Assembly (NCBI GenBank): GCA_964419055.1
Contig: CAYQNU010000001.1
Span: 186,001 to 250,000, forward strand
Direction of reading: 5' to 3'
Source of the DNA: CAYQNU01 sp964419055
GTDB lineage: Bacteria > Bacteroidota > Bacteroidia > Flavobacteriales_D > Parvicellaceae
Length of the DNA stretch: 64,000 nt
This document shows, piece by piece, positions 17,354 to 26,416 of this stretch. Position numbers and translations under genes: made by a program. The notes beneath the pieces were generated by a model. It was not told the DNA's origin. It saw only the letters and a program-made list of their open reading frames with translations, and made no database searches. Each line of letters opens with the position of its first letter. The stretch's first letter is position 1.

Positions 17354-18460
17354 TTAAATTCTTTTGTAAGTAATAATTAAAAAAGGATTTAGAATCAAAA
17401 AAATCAATTCATAAATTGGTGCTAGCCAAGTTACATCTTTGCTCATCATTGTTTTAGCAACCTTGAAGAAACTAATCCAAAGCAACATCCATCTTAATAA
17501 CAAAAGTGCTGGTGCAATAAACCAAAGTGGATGAAGGAGAATAAATGGAATCAAAGAAAGGATAAAAAATAAATATGAAATAGGAAACAAACTTAAAAGA
17601 AATTTATGCTTCGGTTTATAATGCCCTCCCGTGCTAAAGTGTCTTCTTTTTTGTCTAAACCAAAGCGTTTTTGTTTCTTTTGCAGGCGATAAGGTAATGC
17701 TATCCTCATTGAATGAAATGGCCGTATTTTTTGAATTAGCTGCTTCATTTACAAACAAATCGTCATCACCCGAAGGTATGTGATAGTGACTTTTAAAACC
17801 TCTAATGGAATCGTACAATTCATTTTTATAAGCCAAATTTCTCCCAACACCCATATAGGGCTTGCCAGCTTTGGCAAAAGACAAATAATTCATTGCTATA
17901 AAGCAAGCATCAAAACGAATCAATTTATTAAGAAAACCTTTTTTTCGTTCATATCCTCCAGCACCTAATACCAAGGTTTTGGTTGTTGTAAATTGACCTG
18001 CCATTTCCCTTAACCAATTAGGCGATGTAGGGTAACAATCAGCATCAATAAAAATCATTTGATCGTGAATAGCGGCTTTAATTCCTAAGGTTAACGCAAA
18101 TTTTTTAGCAAATTTATCCTTACCTGAATTAGGAATATTAACTACTTTTATATTTGGAAATTTCATCGCCAATGCTTCCATCACATCCAACGTCTCATCC
18201 CAAGATCGGTCGTTTACTAAAACAATCTGAAATGCGGGATAATTTTGTTCTAGTATTTTTGGTAAAAACGCCAATAGATTTTGTTCTTCATTCTGCGCAC
18301 ATATGATAATCGAAACGGGCTTCAAACTTTCACTTGGAAGTAACCCAATTTTTTTTTGCTTGCCGGCCATTCTCAAAAAAAAGTACAAAAAGTAAAATAG
18401 TTGAATAGCAAAAAATGCACACATCACTATAAGAACACTATTTTGAAGGGTTAATTGCAT
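17354..18460 (-). CDS. Membrane-associated family 2 glycosyltransferase
   Basis: The 368-residue protein has an N-terminal TM (about 7-28) and a GT-A domain. The domain shows PVSIIICAQNEEQNLLAFLP, the metal-binding FIDADCYPTSPNWL (DxD-type), a GDDDLFVNEA motif and KRRHFSTGGHYK, which resembles the Q/RxxRW region. Three hydrophobic helices lie at about 275-365. It probably transfers a sugar to a lipid or polymer at the inner membrane; donor and acceptor are unknown. The gene precedes the ECF sigma gene by 22 bp, so the two are likely co-transcribed. Confidence 0.88.
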   Translation of the reverse strand: MQLTLQNSVLIVMCAFFAIQLFYFLYFFLRMAGKQKKIGLLPSESLKPVSIIICAQNEEQNLLAFLPKILEQNYPAFQIVLVNDRSWDETLDVMEALAMKFPNIKVVNIPNSGKDKFAKKFALTLGIKAAIHDQMIFIDADCYPTSPNWLREMAGQFTTTKTLVLGAGGYERKKGFLNKLIRFDACFIAMNYLSFAKAGKPYMGVGRNLAYKNELYDSIRGFKSHYHIPSGDDDLFVNEAANSKNTAISFNEDSITLSPAKETKTLWFRQKRRHFSTGGHYKPKHKFLLSLFPISYLFFILSLIPFILLHPLWFIAPALLLLRWMLLWISFFKVAKTMMSKDVTWLAPIYELIFLILNPFLIITYKRI

Positions 18461-18503
18461 CTACCTTTTTGGAATTTGAATTTTACTTTTATGAACTTCA
18501 CTA

Positions 18504-18529
18504 CAAAATTAGCCGTTTAATAACCCAAA
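18504..18529 (-). promoter_or_regulatory. Promoter of the GT2-sigma-rsmG transcript, TTTG-N14-TAATTTTG
   Basis: On the minus strand TTTG (18529-18526) precedes TAATTTTG (18511-18504) by 14 nt, about 43 nt before the ATG at 18460. The spacer is shorter than the usual 17-23. Confidence 0.5.
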
Positions 18530-18594
18530 AAAATTGAATAAATAGAAGTTTATTCACAGAATTATGAACGTAACTTTAAACGGGTCGCTAAAAT

Positions 18595-19632
18595 TTAAGA
18601 TAAAATTCGAGTGATAAAGCTATCAGGGTTTTTAAATCGACTCCAATTTTTTATAAATATAATGATGGGAACAGATAGTATAATTCCTGCAATACCCCAC
18701 AAATAGCCCCAAAAAAGTAAGTTCATAAAAACGATAATGGTTGGTATGGCAAAGCTTTTGCCAATATATTTTACCTCAATTATACTTCCTAATAAGAGTT
18801 GGGCTGCCAACAATATCGTTGCCAATACCGCCACCATGGTCATGGATTCGAGTTGAATAAATGCCAAAAGTAGAGGCAATAAGGTAGCTATAATGGAACC
18901 TAAATTGGGAATAAAATTGAGTAAAAAAGCAAGCAAACCAAAAAACAAGGCAAAATCTAACCCAAATAGAAAACAAATGCCTCCAAATAAAACTCCCGTT
19001 AATAAACTTACACCGGCTTTTACTTTAAGGTAAATAGCCAAATCACGTATCCATGCATCCACTATTTGTAAGTAAATTTTACCGTTTTGATCAGAACCCA
19101 AATTAGCAATATACTCCCTGTATTTATAGGTTCCCGCCAACATTATTAATGTGTAAATGAGTGTCATAATAGACATGCCAATAAAGGAATTGATCATTCC
19201 TAAATAGGGGGAAACTGAACTCACTACCCCGTTTTCAGTTACGAAATTAAACGTTTCATCCCATTTAATGGATTGATTTAGATTAATACCCAAATTTTCT
19301 TGAAAAAAGGTGTAAATGGGAACTAATTTTTCGTTCAATTGGAAAAGCAATTGGTCTTCTTTTGAAAGGTATTCCAATCGAGTAAAATAAAACACTGAAT
19401 TAACGAGTAGCACAAATAATGTTATTGCAATAAATACCAAACCTATAGCCACATAAACAGGTATTTTTTTCTTTCTAAAGCGTTGCATTATAGGAATAAA
19501 AAGCCCGACCAAAAACAAACTCATCACTAAAGGTATAAAGATGAATTTAAATAGATATAATGCTGAAAGTACTATTACAGAACTAATAGCAATTAAAGAG
19601 AATTTGATATATGAAGGTAACTCTTGTGTCAT
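18595..19632 (-). CDS. AI-2E/PerM-family permease
   Basis: A 345-residue polytopic membrane protein of the AI-2E transporter family. It has about seven to eight TM helices, the long central loop (about 90-150) and the C-terminal FGLLAFLLNFIPNLGSIIATLLPLLLAFIQ. That segment contains the PxxGSI/PxPNxG-type hallmark. Members export small molecules or antiport Na+/H+; the substrate here is unknown. The ATG at 19632 is chosen over 19689, which would add a polar tail overlapping the end of the DoxX-like gene. The 57-bp gap allows co-transcription with that gene. Confidence 0.87.
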   Translation of the reverse strand: MTQELPSYIKFSLIAISSVIVLSALYLFKFIFIPLVMSLFLVGLFIPIMQRFRKKKIPVYVAIGLVFIAITLFVLLVNSVFYFTRLEYLSKEDQLLFQLNEKLVPIYTFFQENLGINLNQSIKWDETFNFVTENGVVSSVSPYLGMINSFIGMSIMTLIYTLIMLAGTYKYREYIANLGSDQNGKIYLQIVDAWIRDLAIYLKVKAGVSLLTGVLFGGICFLFGLDFALFFGLLAFLLNFIPNLGSIIATLLPLLLAFIQLESMTMVAVLATILLAAQLLLGSIIEVKYIGKSFAIPTIIVFMNLLFWGYLWGIAGIILSVPIIIFIKNWSRFKNPDSFITRILS

Positions 19633-19689
19633 TTGAAACACAACAATACGAACTTTTTTTGAATAAATACAATATCCCTTTCCAATCAA

Positions 19690-20910
19690 TTACATTATTT
19701 CATCTACCGTCCAATGAAAAAGCGGTTGCAGTGCAGGTAGATTTTGCCAATCCAATGCTTTCAAGTAAACGGTCATACCACCCTTTTGTGGGCTAAAATA
19801 GAGTATCAATTCCTTTTTTTGCGCGTTATATGTATACATCAAGATATGTTCTTTTTCATCATAATCGGTCAACTTAAATTCTTGTTTCAAAGGGTCAATT
19901 ACCAGTTGAAAATCTTCCAAACTTTCGTCTTCATATTGCAAAATAAAATAGTTTCTGCGGTGGATAAAAACGCGTTTAATTTTGGGCGTTTCAACTGAAA
20001 GATCCGGAAGGGTGATTTGTGTAACTTCATAAGCACCATGCAAATAGGGACGCGGTGCATTGTCGTCATTATACACTCCAGATGCGAGGTAAGGAAAGAG
20101 CGATTCGAGTAAAAGAATGGCAATAAAAGCTGACTTAATGCCGTATTTTACACCTGATTTTTTAAAGGTAATTCTATAATCATCCTGCTTTAGAGATGTT
20201 GGACGTTGAAGTACAAAAAACCAAATTAAATTTTTTAGGTTCGGAGCCAAAAGTGTTAATGTTACCAACAACAAAAAGACCGAAAACAGTTTAACAGATA
20301 TATCAAAACTAAAATTGATAGATACCACGTGTAACAACACACCTACTAAAATAAATAACCCGAGTGTTCTCGTTTTTCGATGAAGTAACAACAAAGCAGG
20401 AATCACTTCCATCAACCCTCCAAAAATGGAATAGGAACGTGAAAGACCCAATGTGCTCCAGTATAAAATATCTTTATCCAAATATCCCATCGGTGTATAG
20501 AGCAGATTGGGCTCAGGAAGATAAAATTGGGCTTTGAATATCTTGTCAAATCCATATTTTAATAGAATTAAAGCCAAATAATAAGTTAAAAAAACGCGTA
20601 AATAGGAAAGTATGTTGGTTTGATTGGATTTCCAAACTTTTAAGAAAGGAAGTAATACGGTCAATATCAAAGAAAAGACAAAAAGTAACAATAAGAGCAA
20701 GTAAAGCGTGGTAGAATCAGAAGATAAGGAGGGATTTGTGATGGTTAAAGAAGGGAAAAAGTCTTTAATAGTGAGAATAAGGCCTGTAAAAAGCCATTCA
20801 GAAATATTTTGTTGAAAGGGAAAAATATGAAAAGTAAAAGGAATGAAAAGGGCACCTAAAAAACAAAAAAAGTGAAATATTAGAAATATAAATTTTGTAG
20901 TCACTTTCAT
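19690..20910 (-). CDS. DoxX-like integral membrane protein with C-terminal soluble domain
   Basis: The 406-residue protein has roughly eight TM helices in the first 270 residues. The DoxX-like core is LALILLKYGFDKIFKAQF, GGLMEVIPALLLLHRKTRTLGLFILVGVLLHVVSINFSFDISVKL. A 130-residue soluble beta-rich tail follows (IKRVFIHRRNYFILQYEDESLEDFQLVID). DoxX-type proteins are linked to quinone or thiol redox and membrane integrity, but I cannot assign a reaction. The start codon overlaps the stop of the preceding AHKSHSG-family gene by one base (TAATG), so the protein is translationally coupled to that family. This suggests a shared pathway. Confidence 0.8.
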   Translation of the reverse strand: MKVTTKFIFLIFHFFCFLGALFIPFTFHIFPFQQNISEWLFTGLILTIKDFFPSLTITNPSLSSDSTTLYLLLLLLFVFSLILTVLLPFLKVWKSNQTNILSYLRVFLTYYLALILLKYGFDKIFKAQFYLPEPNLLYTPMGYLDKDILYWSTLGLSRSYSIFGGLMEVIPALLLLHRKTRTLGLFILVGVLLHVVSINFSFDISVKLFSVFLLLVTLTLLAPNLKNLIWFFVLQRPTSLKQDDYRITFKKSGVKYGIKSAFIAILLLESLFPYLASGVYNDDNAPRPYLHGAYEVTQITLPDLSVETPKIKRVFIHRRNYFILQYEDESLEDFQLVIDPLKQEFKLTDYDEKEHILMYTYNAQKKELILYFSPQKGGMTVYLKALDWQNLPALQPLFHWTVDEIM

Positions 20911-21413
20911 TATTCTATTTTATATCTAAATCTATTTGCCTTTTTTCGTTGTTTTATACTTTGGTTAGCAAATTTTAAACCATTAGTAAAACCAATGAAT
21001 TTTATTTCTTCAACTGGGTTTACAAACCAAAAATTAGAAGGTAGTTGATACTTTATGGTTTCAAGGGCATTTTTGTCTCTAAACAAATCATGATTGATAA
21101 CCGTATCCGTTCTTGATACAAAGTCGCTGGGTTGAAGTGTTTTGTAATCTGTTCCAAAAGGGTGGCATACCGCTGATATGCGATTCTTTATTAATGTCAC
21201 CGATGCATCAACGGCAATAATGGAGTCAATAATTATGATAGTTTGATTGCCGGGTTCACCAAAATTAGAATGATTGATATCAAATAAATTATGTCTATAG
21301 GCTTTATTGAATGATGTTTTGGTGCCACTGTGACTTTTGTGAGCAATGATTTTAGTTTGAGCTGAAAAATCGAAACAACATAGCAGCATAGTGAATAGGA
21401 TTAAAATTTTCAT
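20910..21413 (-). CDS. AHKSHSG-motif secreted protein 1 (short paralogue)
   Basis: The 167-residue protein has a signal peptide (about 1-19, ending FSAQ) directly followed by TKIIAHKSHSG. It shares with the two upstream genes the blocks SNFG, IDSIIAVDASVT, and DTVINHDLFRDKNALETIKYQLPSN-F, then EEIKFIGF. It lacks the roughly 110-residue C-terminal domain of its two paralogues and ends in a basic tail (QSIKQRKKANRFRYK). I do not recognise the family. The two histidines in AHKSHSG and the NHDLF histidine could bind a metal, but this is inference. It is the third gene of the tandem, 5 bp after paralogue 2. Confidence 0.8.
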   Translation of the reverse strand: MKILILFTMLLCCFDFSAQTKIIAHKSHSGTKTSFNKAYRHNLFDINHSNFGEPGNQTIIIIDSIIAVDASVTLIKNRISAVCHPFGTDYKTLQPSDFVSRTDTVINHDLFRDKNALETIKYQLPSNFWFVNPVEEIKFIGFTNGLKFANQSIKQRKKANRFRYKIE

Positions 21414-21418
21414 AGTAT

Positions 21419-22303
21419 TTATTTTACATAAAATTCGTTTGAATAAATGATTTCTTTAGTAGCATAAACTTGTACAAATAAACGGTATTTTCCTGAAGGC
21501 ATGAATTTTTGTCCACTATTCGCGCTATTTATAGCCCAAAATTGATGTAAATTAATGTATGTTGAACGATTATATAGCTCAATATAAGGAAGGCCGCAAG
21601 TCATTTGCACATAATTAATATTTTTGATGGTTTCCCAAGTTGGAGAACCTGATTTCTGTTGCTGAATGCCATAAACCAAAGTGGAATTACAATCGCCTGT
21701 GCTCAAGAATTTGCCATATAATGTTGCATTTACCATCCCATTTTCTGTGGTTTGAGGTGTAACTTCAATGAAGTTGTTGACTGTTGGTTGGGGTTTTGGT
21801 TTGTTAGAATAACCTACAAAAACAACCTCACTCACGTCATTTTTGAAATGGTAATTTTTTCGGATCACATTTTTTATGCTATCCAATGATTCATTATGAG
21901 AAAAAAGAGGATGATTATACACCGTATCTCTACCAGCTTTCCAAACTGAAGATTTTTTATCTTTTGACACTTCCAACGCTTTGTTCCAATCGTTTTTGAA
22001 ATAGTCAAATTCTTTTATAATGGCATTATCACCATATCTATTTGTACAAATTTCAGATGTTACCATTATTGATATGTTTTTTGAAACATAAATTACCGAA
22101 TCCAATCGTGCTGTTCTAATAGTAGGTTCGGGAGCTACTCCAAAATTTGAGGTGTTTAAATTAATGTGATTTTTGGCTAATAAATTGGTAAAGGTAGTTT
22201 GTTGACCACTATGGCTTTTATGTGCAATAATTTTGGTTTGACTAAATGTGGTCAATGCAATTAGTAAACAATTAAGTAATAATAGGTATTTAGGTGCTTT
22301 CAT
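21419..22303 (-). CDS. AHKSHSG-motif secreted protein 2
   Basis: The 294-residue protein has a signal peptide (about 1-21, ending TFSQ) followed at once by TKIIAHKSHSG. The N-domain blocks SNFG, LDSVIYVSKNISI, and RDTVYNHPLFSHNESLDSIKNVIRKNY are shared with the neighbours, and the domain ends NDVSEVVFVGYSNK. A C-terminal domain (about 175-294) has NATLYGKFLSTGDCNSTLVYG, MTCGLPYIEL and SGKYRLFVQVYATKEIIYSNEFYVK. Its two cysteines align with those of paralogue 3, suggesting a conserved disulfide, and the strand pattern suggests an Ig-like or TonB-C-like sheet. Function unknown. It sits 3 bp after paralogue 3. Confidence 0.8.
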   Translation of the reverse strand: MKAPKYLLLLNCLLIALTTFSQTKIIAHKSHSGQQTTFTNLLAKNHINLNTSNFGVAPEPTIRTARLDSVIYVSKNISIMVTSEICTNRYGDNAIIKEFDYFKNDWNKALEVSKDKKSSVWKAGRDTVYNHPLFSHNESLDSIKNVIRKNYHFKNDVSEVVFVGYSNKPKPQPTVNNFIEVTPQTTENGMVNATLYGKFLSTGDCNSTLVYGIQQQKSGSPTWETIKNINYVQMTCGLPYIELYNRSTYINLHQFWAINSANSGQKFMPSGKYRLFVQVYATKEIIYSNEFYVK

Positions 22304-22306
22304 ATT

Positions 22307-23137
22307 TTAATTGTCAAATTTAATGGTAAATGTATTCGACTCAATTATATCTCCATCATAAATCCGAACAGTAATGCGATAAAATCCCTTGGTCAGTTTT
22401 TTTGAAGTATAATTATATCGGGTTATTAATTCCTCTAAATTTACTGTAAAGTCACTATTTTCAAAGCTGATAGAAGGCATGCCGCAATCCATCTGTTGAA
22501 TATGTGAGAGGTCGATCCATGTTTCCCAAACACCATTATTTTGTTTTTCCAGTCCAAAAACCAATTGTGCTGAACAAGCTCCGTTGGAAAAAAACTTACC
22601 ATGCAGCGTTCCACTTATAACACTCGTAGCAGAAATGTCAGGCAATACTCGAATATATTCAGTAGTTGGGGCACCTGCCTTTGATGTATATTGGCTTTTA
22701 TTGTCAAAACCTCTAAAAACCACTTTATTCATGTCATTAACATAAACGTAACTTTGCTTTAGGTTTGCTTTAATGGCGTCTAAATTGCCTCTGTTTCTGA
22801 ACAAAGGATGGTTGATCAACGTGTCTATTTTTGTATTGCTTTTTTTAGGAGAATTCAAACTTTGAAATTGTACATTACATGTATTTTGAATTACCTCTCT
22901 TTTATACAGAAAAGTAATGGAATCATTAACAGCAACTACACTATCCAAATAAATGACCAAATGGTCAAAACACGCAATTCCAAAATTTGAGCTGGTATTC
23001 AACGTGTTTGAAGCTAATTTTTTTGCAAATTGATGAGTTGAGCCACTGTGACTTTTATGAGCAATGATTTTAGTTTGGGCCCATTTGGGAGTTACTAAAA
23101 ATAAGGAAAAAACGGAAAATAAATAGATAATTCGCAT
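22307..23137 (-). CDS. AHKSHSG-motif secreted protein 3
   Basis: The 276-residue protein has a signal peptide (about 1-20, ending KWAQ) and then TKIIAHKSHSG. The N-domain carries SNFG, LDSVVAVNDSITF and IDTLINHPLFRNRGNLDAIKANLKQ, then YVYVNDMNKVVFRGFDNK. The C-domain (about 165-276) has SGTLHGKFFSNGACSAQLVFG, MDCGMPSISF and KGFYRITVRIYDGDIIESNTFTIKF, matching paralogue 2 including both cysteines. As the first gene of the operon it is followed by paralogues 2 and 1 and the DoxX-like gene with gaps of 3, 5 and -1 bp. The 146-bp region to the divergent WG-repeat gene should hold its promoter, but no full consensus is clear. Confidence 0.8.
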   Translation of the reverse strand: MRIIYLFSVFSLFLVTPKWAQTKIIAHKSHSGSTHQFAKKLASNTLNTSSNFGIACFDHLVIYLDSVVAVNDSITFLYKREVIQNTCNVQFQSLNSPKKSNTKIDTLINHPLFRNRGNLDAIKANLKQSYVYVNDMNKVVFRGFDNKSQYTSKAGAPTTEYIRVLPDISATSVISGTLHGKFFSNGACSAQLVFGLEKQNNGVWETWIDLSHIQQMDCGMPSISFENSDFTVNLEELITRYNYTSKKLTKGFYRITVRIYDGDIIESNTFTIKFDN

Positions 23138-23283
23138 ATTCTGTAATTGGTTTGGTTGGTTTCAACGTAGTTGATTACACCTTAACAAACCATAGGTTCA
23201 AAGCAACATATTCTTTTTTTGTCGTCTTCGGTTTGAACCCTTTTTTAATTGGAATGTAACAGTTGCCATCAAGACAAAATACC

Positions 23284-26142
23284 ATGTTTAAAGTACTTAT
23301 TTTAGTAGTTATTACTTTCATCTTTTTTCAACTAAAGGGAGTATCTCAATTACATATCGTAAAAGATAACATTGCATGCACCTACGGCCTTAAAAACGCT
23401 GCAAATGAATGGGTTGTGAAACCCTCCTATATTTTAATTGAGCAACTCTACACAAATGAGTACAGAATAACAGATACCTATGGAAAGGGGATTATGAATA
23501 ATGAAGGATTAGTTATTATCCCTCCTGAATATTCATCAGTAGATGTGATGAATGGACGCTATTATTGGGTAACAAAGCACAGTGGAAGAGGAATAATTAA
23601 TAAAGAAGGTTTGATGATTGTACCTCCAAAATACGAGGCGATTTATTTTTTGACCGATCGTTATTTTATGGCACATCAAAAAAATGAAAAGTGGGTGTAT
23701 ACTGATCAAGGAAAGTTATTATTTGAAATAGGTTACGAACACATCGAAAAAGATGCATTTAAAGATGAGTTTGTACTAACCAGGAAGGAAAAAGATACCT
23801 ATTACAGTTCCATCGTTTCTTCAACAGGGAGTATTGTTTTGCCCGAAATGCAAGGTTGTTTCAAACCTTTTAATAATTCAAGTCGGGTATTTATTGGCGA
23901 CAAAAGAGACTACAATAACGATTGTATTCAAAATGTTGGAGTAATGGATCGTTCTGGTAACATAGTCATACACCGCACAATGGAACAATTAGGAAATACC
24001 TGCAAGGGTTACATTTTTACACAAGATCAAAAAATGGGGCTTATGGATATGAATCTGAACGTATTGTTAGAACCAAAGTATTGGATTTTTGAAACCAACA
24101 CCTATGAAAGGAGAGGATTGCCTCATTTAGCGTGTGACAAATTATACAGAATATTTGATGTAGAGACCAAAAAGTATGGTTTAATGAAAGGGGATGGCTC
24201 GATGGTGTTAAAGCCCAATTATAATCAAATAGAAATGATAAAGCATTATTTGGTAAGAAGTAATAGATATCATTTCATGATTGAACAAGATTCTAAATAT
24301 GGTTTACTCTCTGAAACAGGTGAGATAAGTCTTCCCGCAGTATATGACACCCTTTTAATTAGAACACTTAGTAAGAATAGTTCTGGCTATAATCATTCAA
24401 CAAAAACGATAATTATAGCAAAAAAACTGGGTAAATACGGGGTGATAAACGATAGCGCTCAAGTAGTATTACCCTTTCAGTACGACCATTTCTTACCTAG
24501 CTATGGTTACGACTGTTTATTTAAAGAAACTCAAATTTCGGCCATCGTATTGAGTAACGATAAGGTAAATACGCTAGACTACACGCTGGTTAAAAGTTAT
24601 CAGAATATTCGGTTGTATAAAATAAACGGTCAATATACGGTTTTTCTGATCAAAAAAGGGACAACCAATACGTTGGAACTAAAAAATCATGAATACAATC
24701 AATGTGTTCAATACGGTCAAAAATTGGTGATTAACCTGCTAGATTATTCCTATATAGTAGACCTCACTGACCTTGCCAAACCCTGGAAAAAAGTATATGC
24801 TGCCAGAATTGATTCAGGCATATATCCAATTGTTTATACCTTTAATGGAAAGCAAGGGTTGATGCATCCCACTACAGGCAAATTGCTTTTAGATACCATC
24901 TATGCTCAAATAAATCCAACGTATTATGCTCAAAATCAAATTTGGGCAATGGTTTCCAATGTCAATTCAAAGGGAGAGGCCACTAGTTATTATCAACTTT
25001 TTGACACACTGGGAGTAAAACGAACTTCCATTAAATTTGATGCACTATTTTACTCAACTGATACTTCCATAGTAGGAGTAAATGGAAAAAAAGGGATAAT
25101 TGATGCTCAATTTAACTGGGTATTGCCACCTAAATTTGCCTACATACAAAAAGTGCATTCCAACGTTTATGGAGTGTATACTACTTCTCAAAAATTTGGA
25201 TTGTACAAAACCAACAAAACGTGGTTGGCTGATACGGTCTATACCCAATTTGAAAGGATAAACGGCTTGCAAAATGCTGTTTTTGATTATTATAAAACAA
25301 ATCCATATTATCAAAAATTGTTCGATACACTCATTTGTTATTGGCAATTATCGAATTCTAAAAGTACGATTTTAGTTAATAATTTTGGCGAAAAACTTTC
25401 ATCAACAGATCCCAACTACCCTAACAAAAGAAGAGCATTGAGTTTTGAAAAAGGCAACGCTGCCGATAATGCATTTAAAATAGAAATCAACGACTCCTTA
25501 CGCACTATTTTTCAATCAAGGGCTTATTTTGAAGCGGCTTTAGATACCGCATTTGCGCTGTTTTATGCTGAAAAAAAGTTGCTCCTAGAAGCGTATACGA
25601 ACTCTGCTGCTTCACCTACCTCTTATTGGATTTCCACACCTATTGTATCGGGAGCTACTCCCACAAAAGAAAAACCTGCTCTTAAAATTCCCTTTGAATT
25701 TTTGACGCATTACTTTAAAAGCAGAAGTGTTTTGAGTTGCAATAACGCCTCATTTACGCTAAAGACTACACAAATTGTTCAAAATCATTACGGTTGGGAT
25801 GATATGGGAATGGCTAATTATGTATATGAATATACCAATTTTATTTATAAAAATAATCAATTAGAGAGCGTGACTTTATTGTCTATTTTTAATGGAAATC
25901 AGTCGTTATTAGAAAGTCAATTAATGAAAGCCATACAAAAGCGCGATGACTTGGTATTGGATTGTTCCTCTTTAGATAACATGGTTATTGCCATTGGACA
26001 AAATTTCTATTTGACAAAGGAAGGCATTCAATTAATTTTAGCGAATCACAACTATTGGACAGGACAAAATGTAGAAGTACTCATTCCGTTTGATGAATTA
26101 AAAAACAATGCCGATACAGAGTGGATTTGTGACTATCTGTAA
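23284..26142 (+). CDS. Large secreted WG-repeat protein
   Basis: The 952-residue protein has a signal peptide (about 1-22). The N-terminal 430 residues are tandem WG repeats, each with a YG-(I/L)M/I-xxxGx-(V/L)VxPx-Y-xxI pattern (for example GIMNNEGLVIIPPEYSSV, GIINKEGLMIVPPKYEAI and KYGVINDSAQVVLPFQYDH). More degenerate repeats run to about 660 (GIIDAQFNWVLPPKFAYI, FGLYKTNKTWLADTVYTQF). The last 290 residues have no repeats and include a DUF3298-like stretch (TPIVSGATPTKEKPALKIPFEF ... VEVLIPFDEL). Repeats of this kind form beta-propeller-like surfaces; no enzyme motif is seen. The ATG at 23284 is preferred over a TTG at 23263. The gene is divergent from the AHKSHSG operon. Confidence 0.85.
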   Translation: MFKVLILVVITFIFFQLKGVSQLHIVKDNIACTYGLKNAANEWVVKPSYILIEQLYTNEYRITDTYGKGIMNNEGLVIIPPEYSSVDVMNGRYYWVTKHSGRGIINKEGLMIVPPKYEAIYFLTDRYFMAHQKNEKWVYTDQGKLLFEIGYEHIEKDAFKDEFVLTRKEKDTYYSSIVSSTGSIVLPEMQGCFKPFNNSSRVFIGDKRDYNNDCIQNVGVMDRSGNIVIHRTMEQLGNTCKGYIFTQDQKMGLMDMNLNVLLEPKYWIFETNTYERRGLPHLACDKLYRIFDVETKKYGLMKGDGSMVLKPNYNQIEMIKHYLVRSNRYHFMIEQDSKYGLLSETGEISLPAVYDTLLIRTLSKNSSGYNHSTKTIIIAKKLGKYGVINDSAQVVLPFQYDHFLPSYGYDCLFKETQISAIVLSNDKVNTLDYTLVKSYQNIRLYKINGQYTVFLIKKGTTNTLELKNHEYNQCVQYGQKLVINLLDYSYIVDLTDLAKPWKKVYAARIDSGIYPIVYTFNGKQGLMHPTTGKLLLDTIYAQINPTYYAQNQIWAMVSNVNSKGEATSYYQLFDTLGVKRTSIKFDALFYSTDTSIVGVNGKKGIIDAQFNWVLPPKFAYIQKVHSNVYGVYTTSQKFGLYKTNKTWLADTVYTQFERINGLQNAVFDYYKTNPYYQKLFDTLICYWQLSNSKSTILVNNFGEKLSSTDPNYPNKRRALSFEKGNAADNAFKIEINDSLRTIFQSRAYFEAALDTAFALFYAEKKLLLEAYTNSAASPTSYWISTPIVSGATPTKEKPALKIPFEFLTHYFKSRSVLSCNNASFTLKTTQIVQNHYGWDDMGMANYVYEYTNFIYKNNQLESVTLLSIFNGNQSLLESQLMKAIQKRDDLVLDCSSLDNMVIAIGQNFYLTKEGIQLILANHNYWTGQNVEVLIPFDELKNNADTEWICDYL

Positions 26143-26169
26143 AAGCCCTATTACGATAGTACCTCACCT

Positions 26170-26299
26170 CATCCTCGTTTAGTGCTAACGCAACGAGGAT
26201 GTTTGAAATTGGCGTTTAAAACGCCTAATTATAATTCTTTTGCGCGATACAAAAGCGCTATACCTGCGTCCTCGTTTCCGCTGCGTTCAAACAAGGACG
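26170..26299. repeat. REP/BIME-like cluster of four palindromes
   Basis: Four consecutive inverted repeats fill 130 bp. (1) CATCCTCGTT/AACGAGGATG (26170-26179 and 26192-26201), perfect, 12-nt loop. (2) GGCGTTT-A-AAACGCC (26211-26225). (3) CTTTTG/CAAAAG (26237-26242 and 26250-26255). (4) CGTCCTCGTTT/AAACAAGGACG (26267-26277 and 26289-26299), one mismatch. Palindromes 1 and 4 share the core TCCTCGTTT, so the block is symmetrical at its ends. The G+C content is visibly higher than in the flanks. This is the architecture of REP/BIME elements mobilised by REP-associated tyrosine transposases, or of a small MITE. No transposase is nearby. Confidence 0.75.
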
Positions 26300-26416
26300 A
26301 GAAGAAGATGTCTTAAGATCGATTCGCTAACAATCAATGAATTTTTAAATAGCTTGAATACTGTAAAGAATTTTAATTTCGATAAACATTCCTCATAAAT
26401 TTTGTGTATTTATTTT

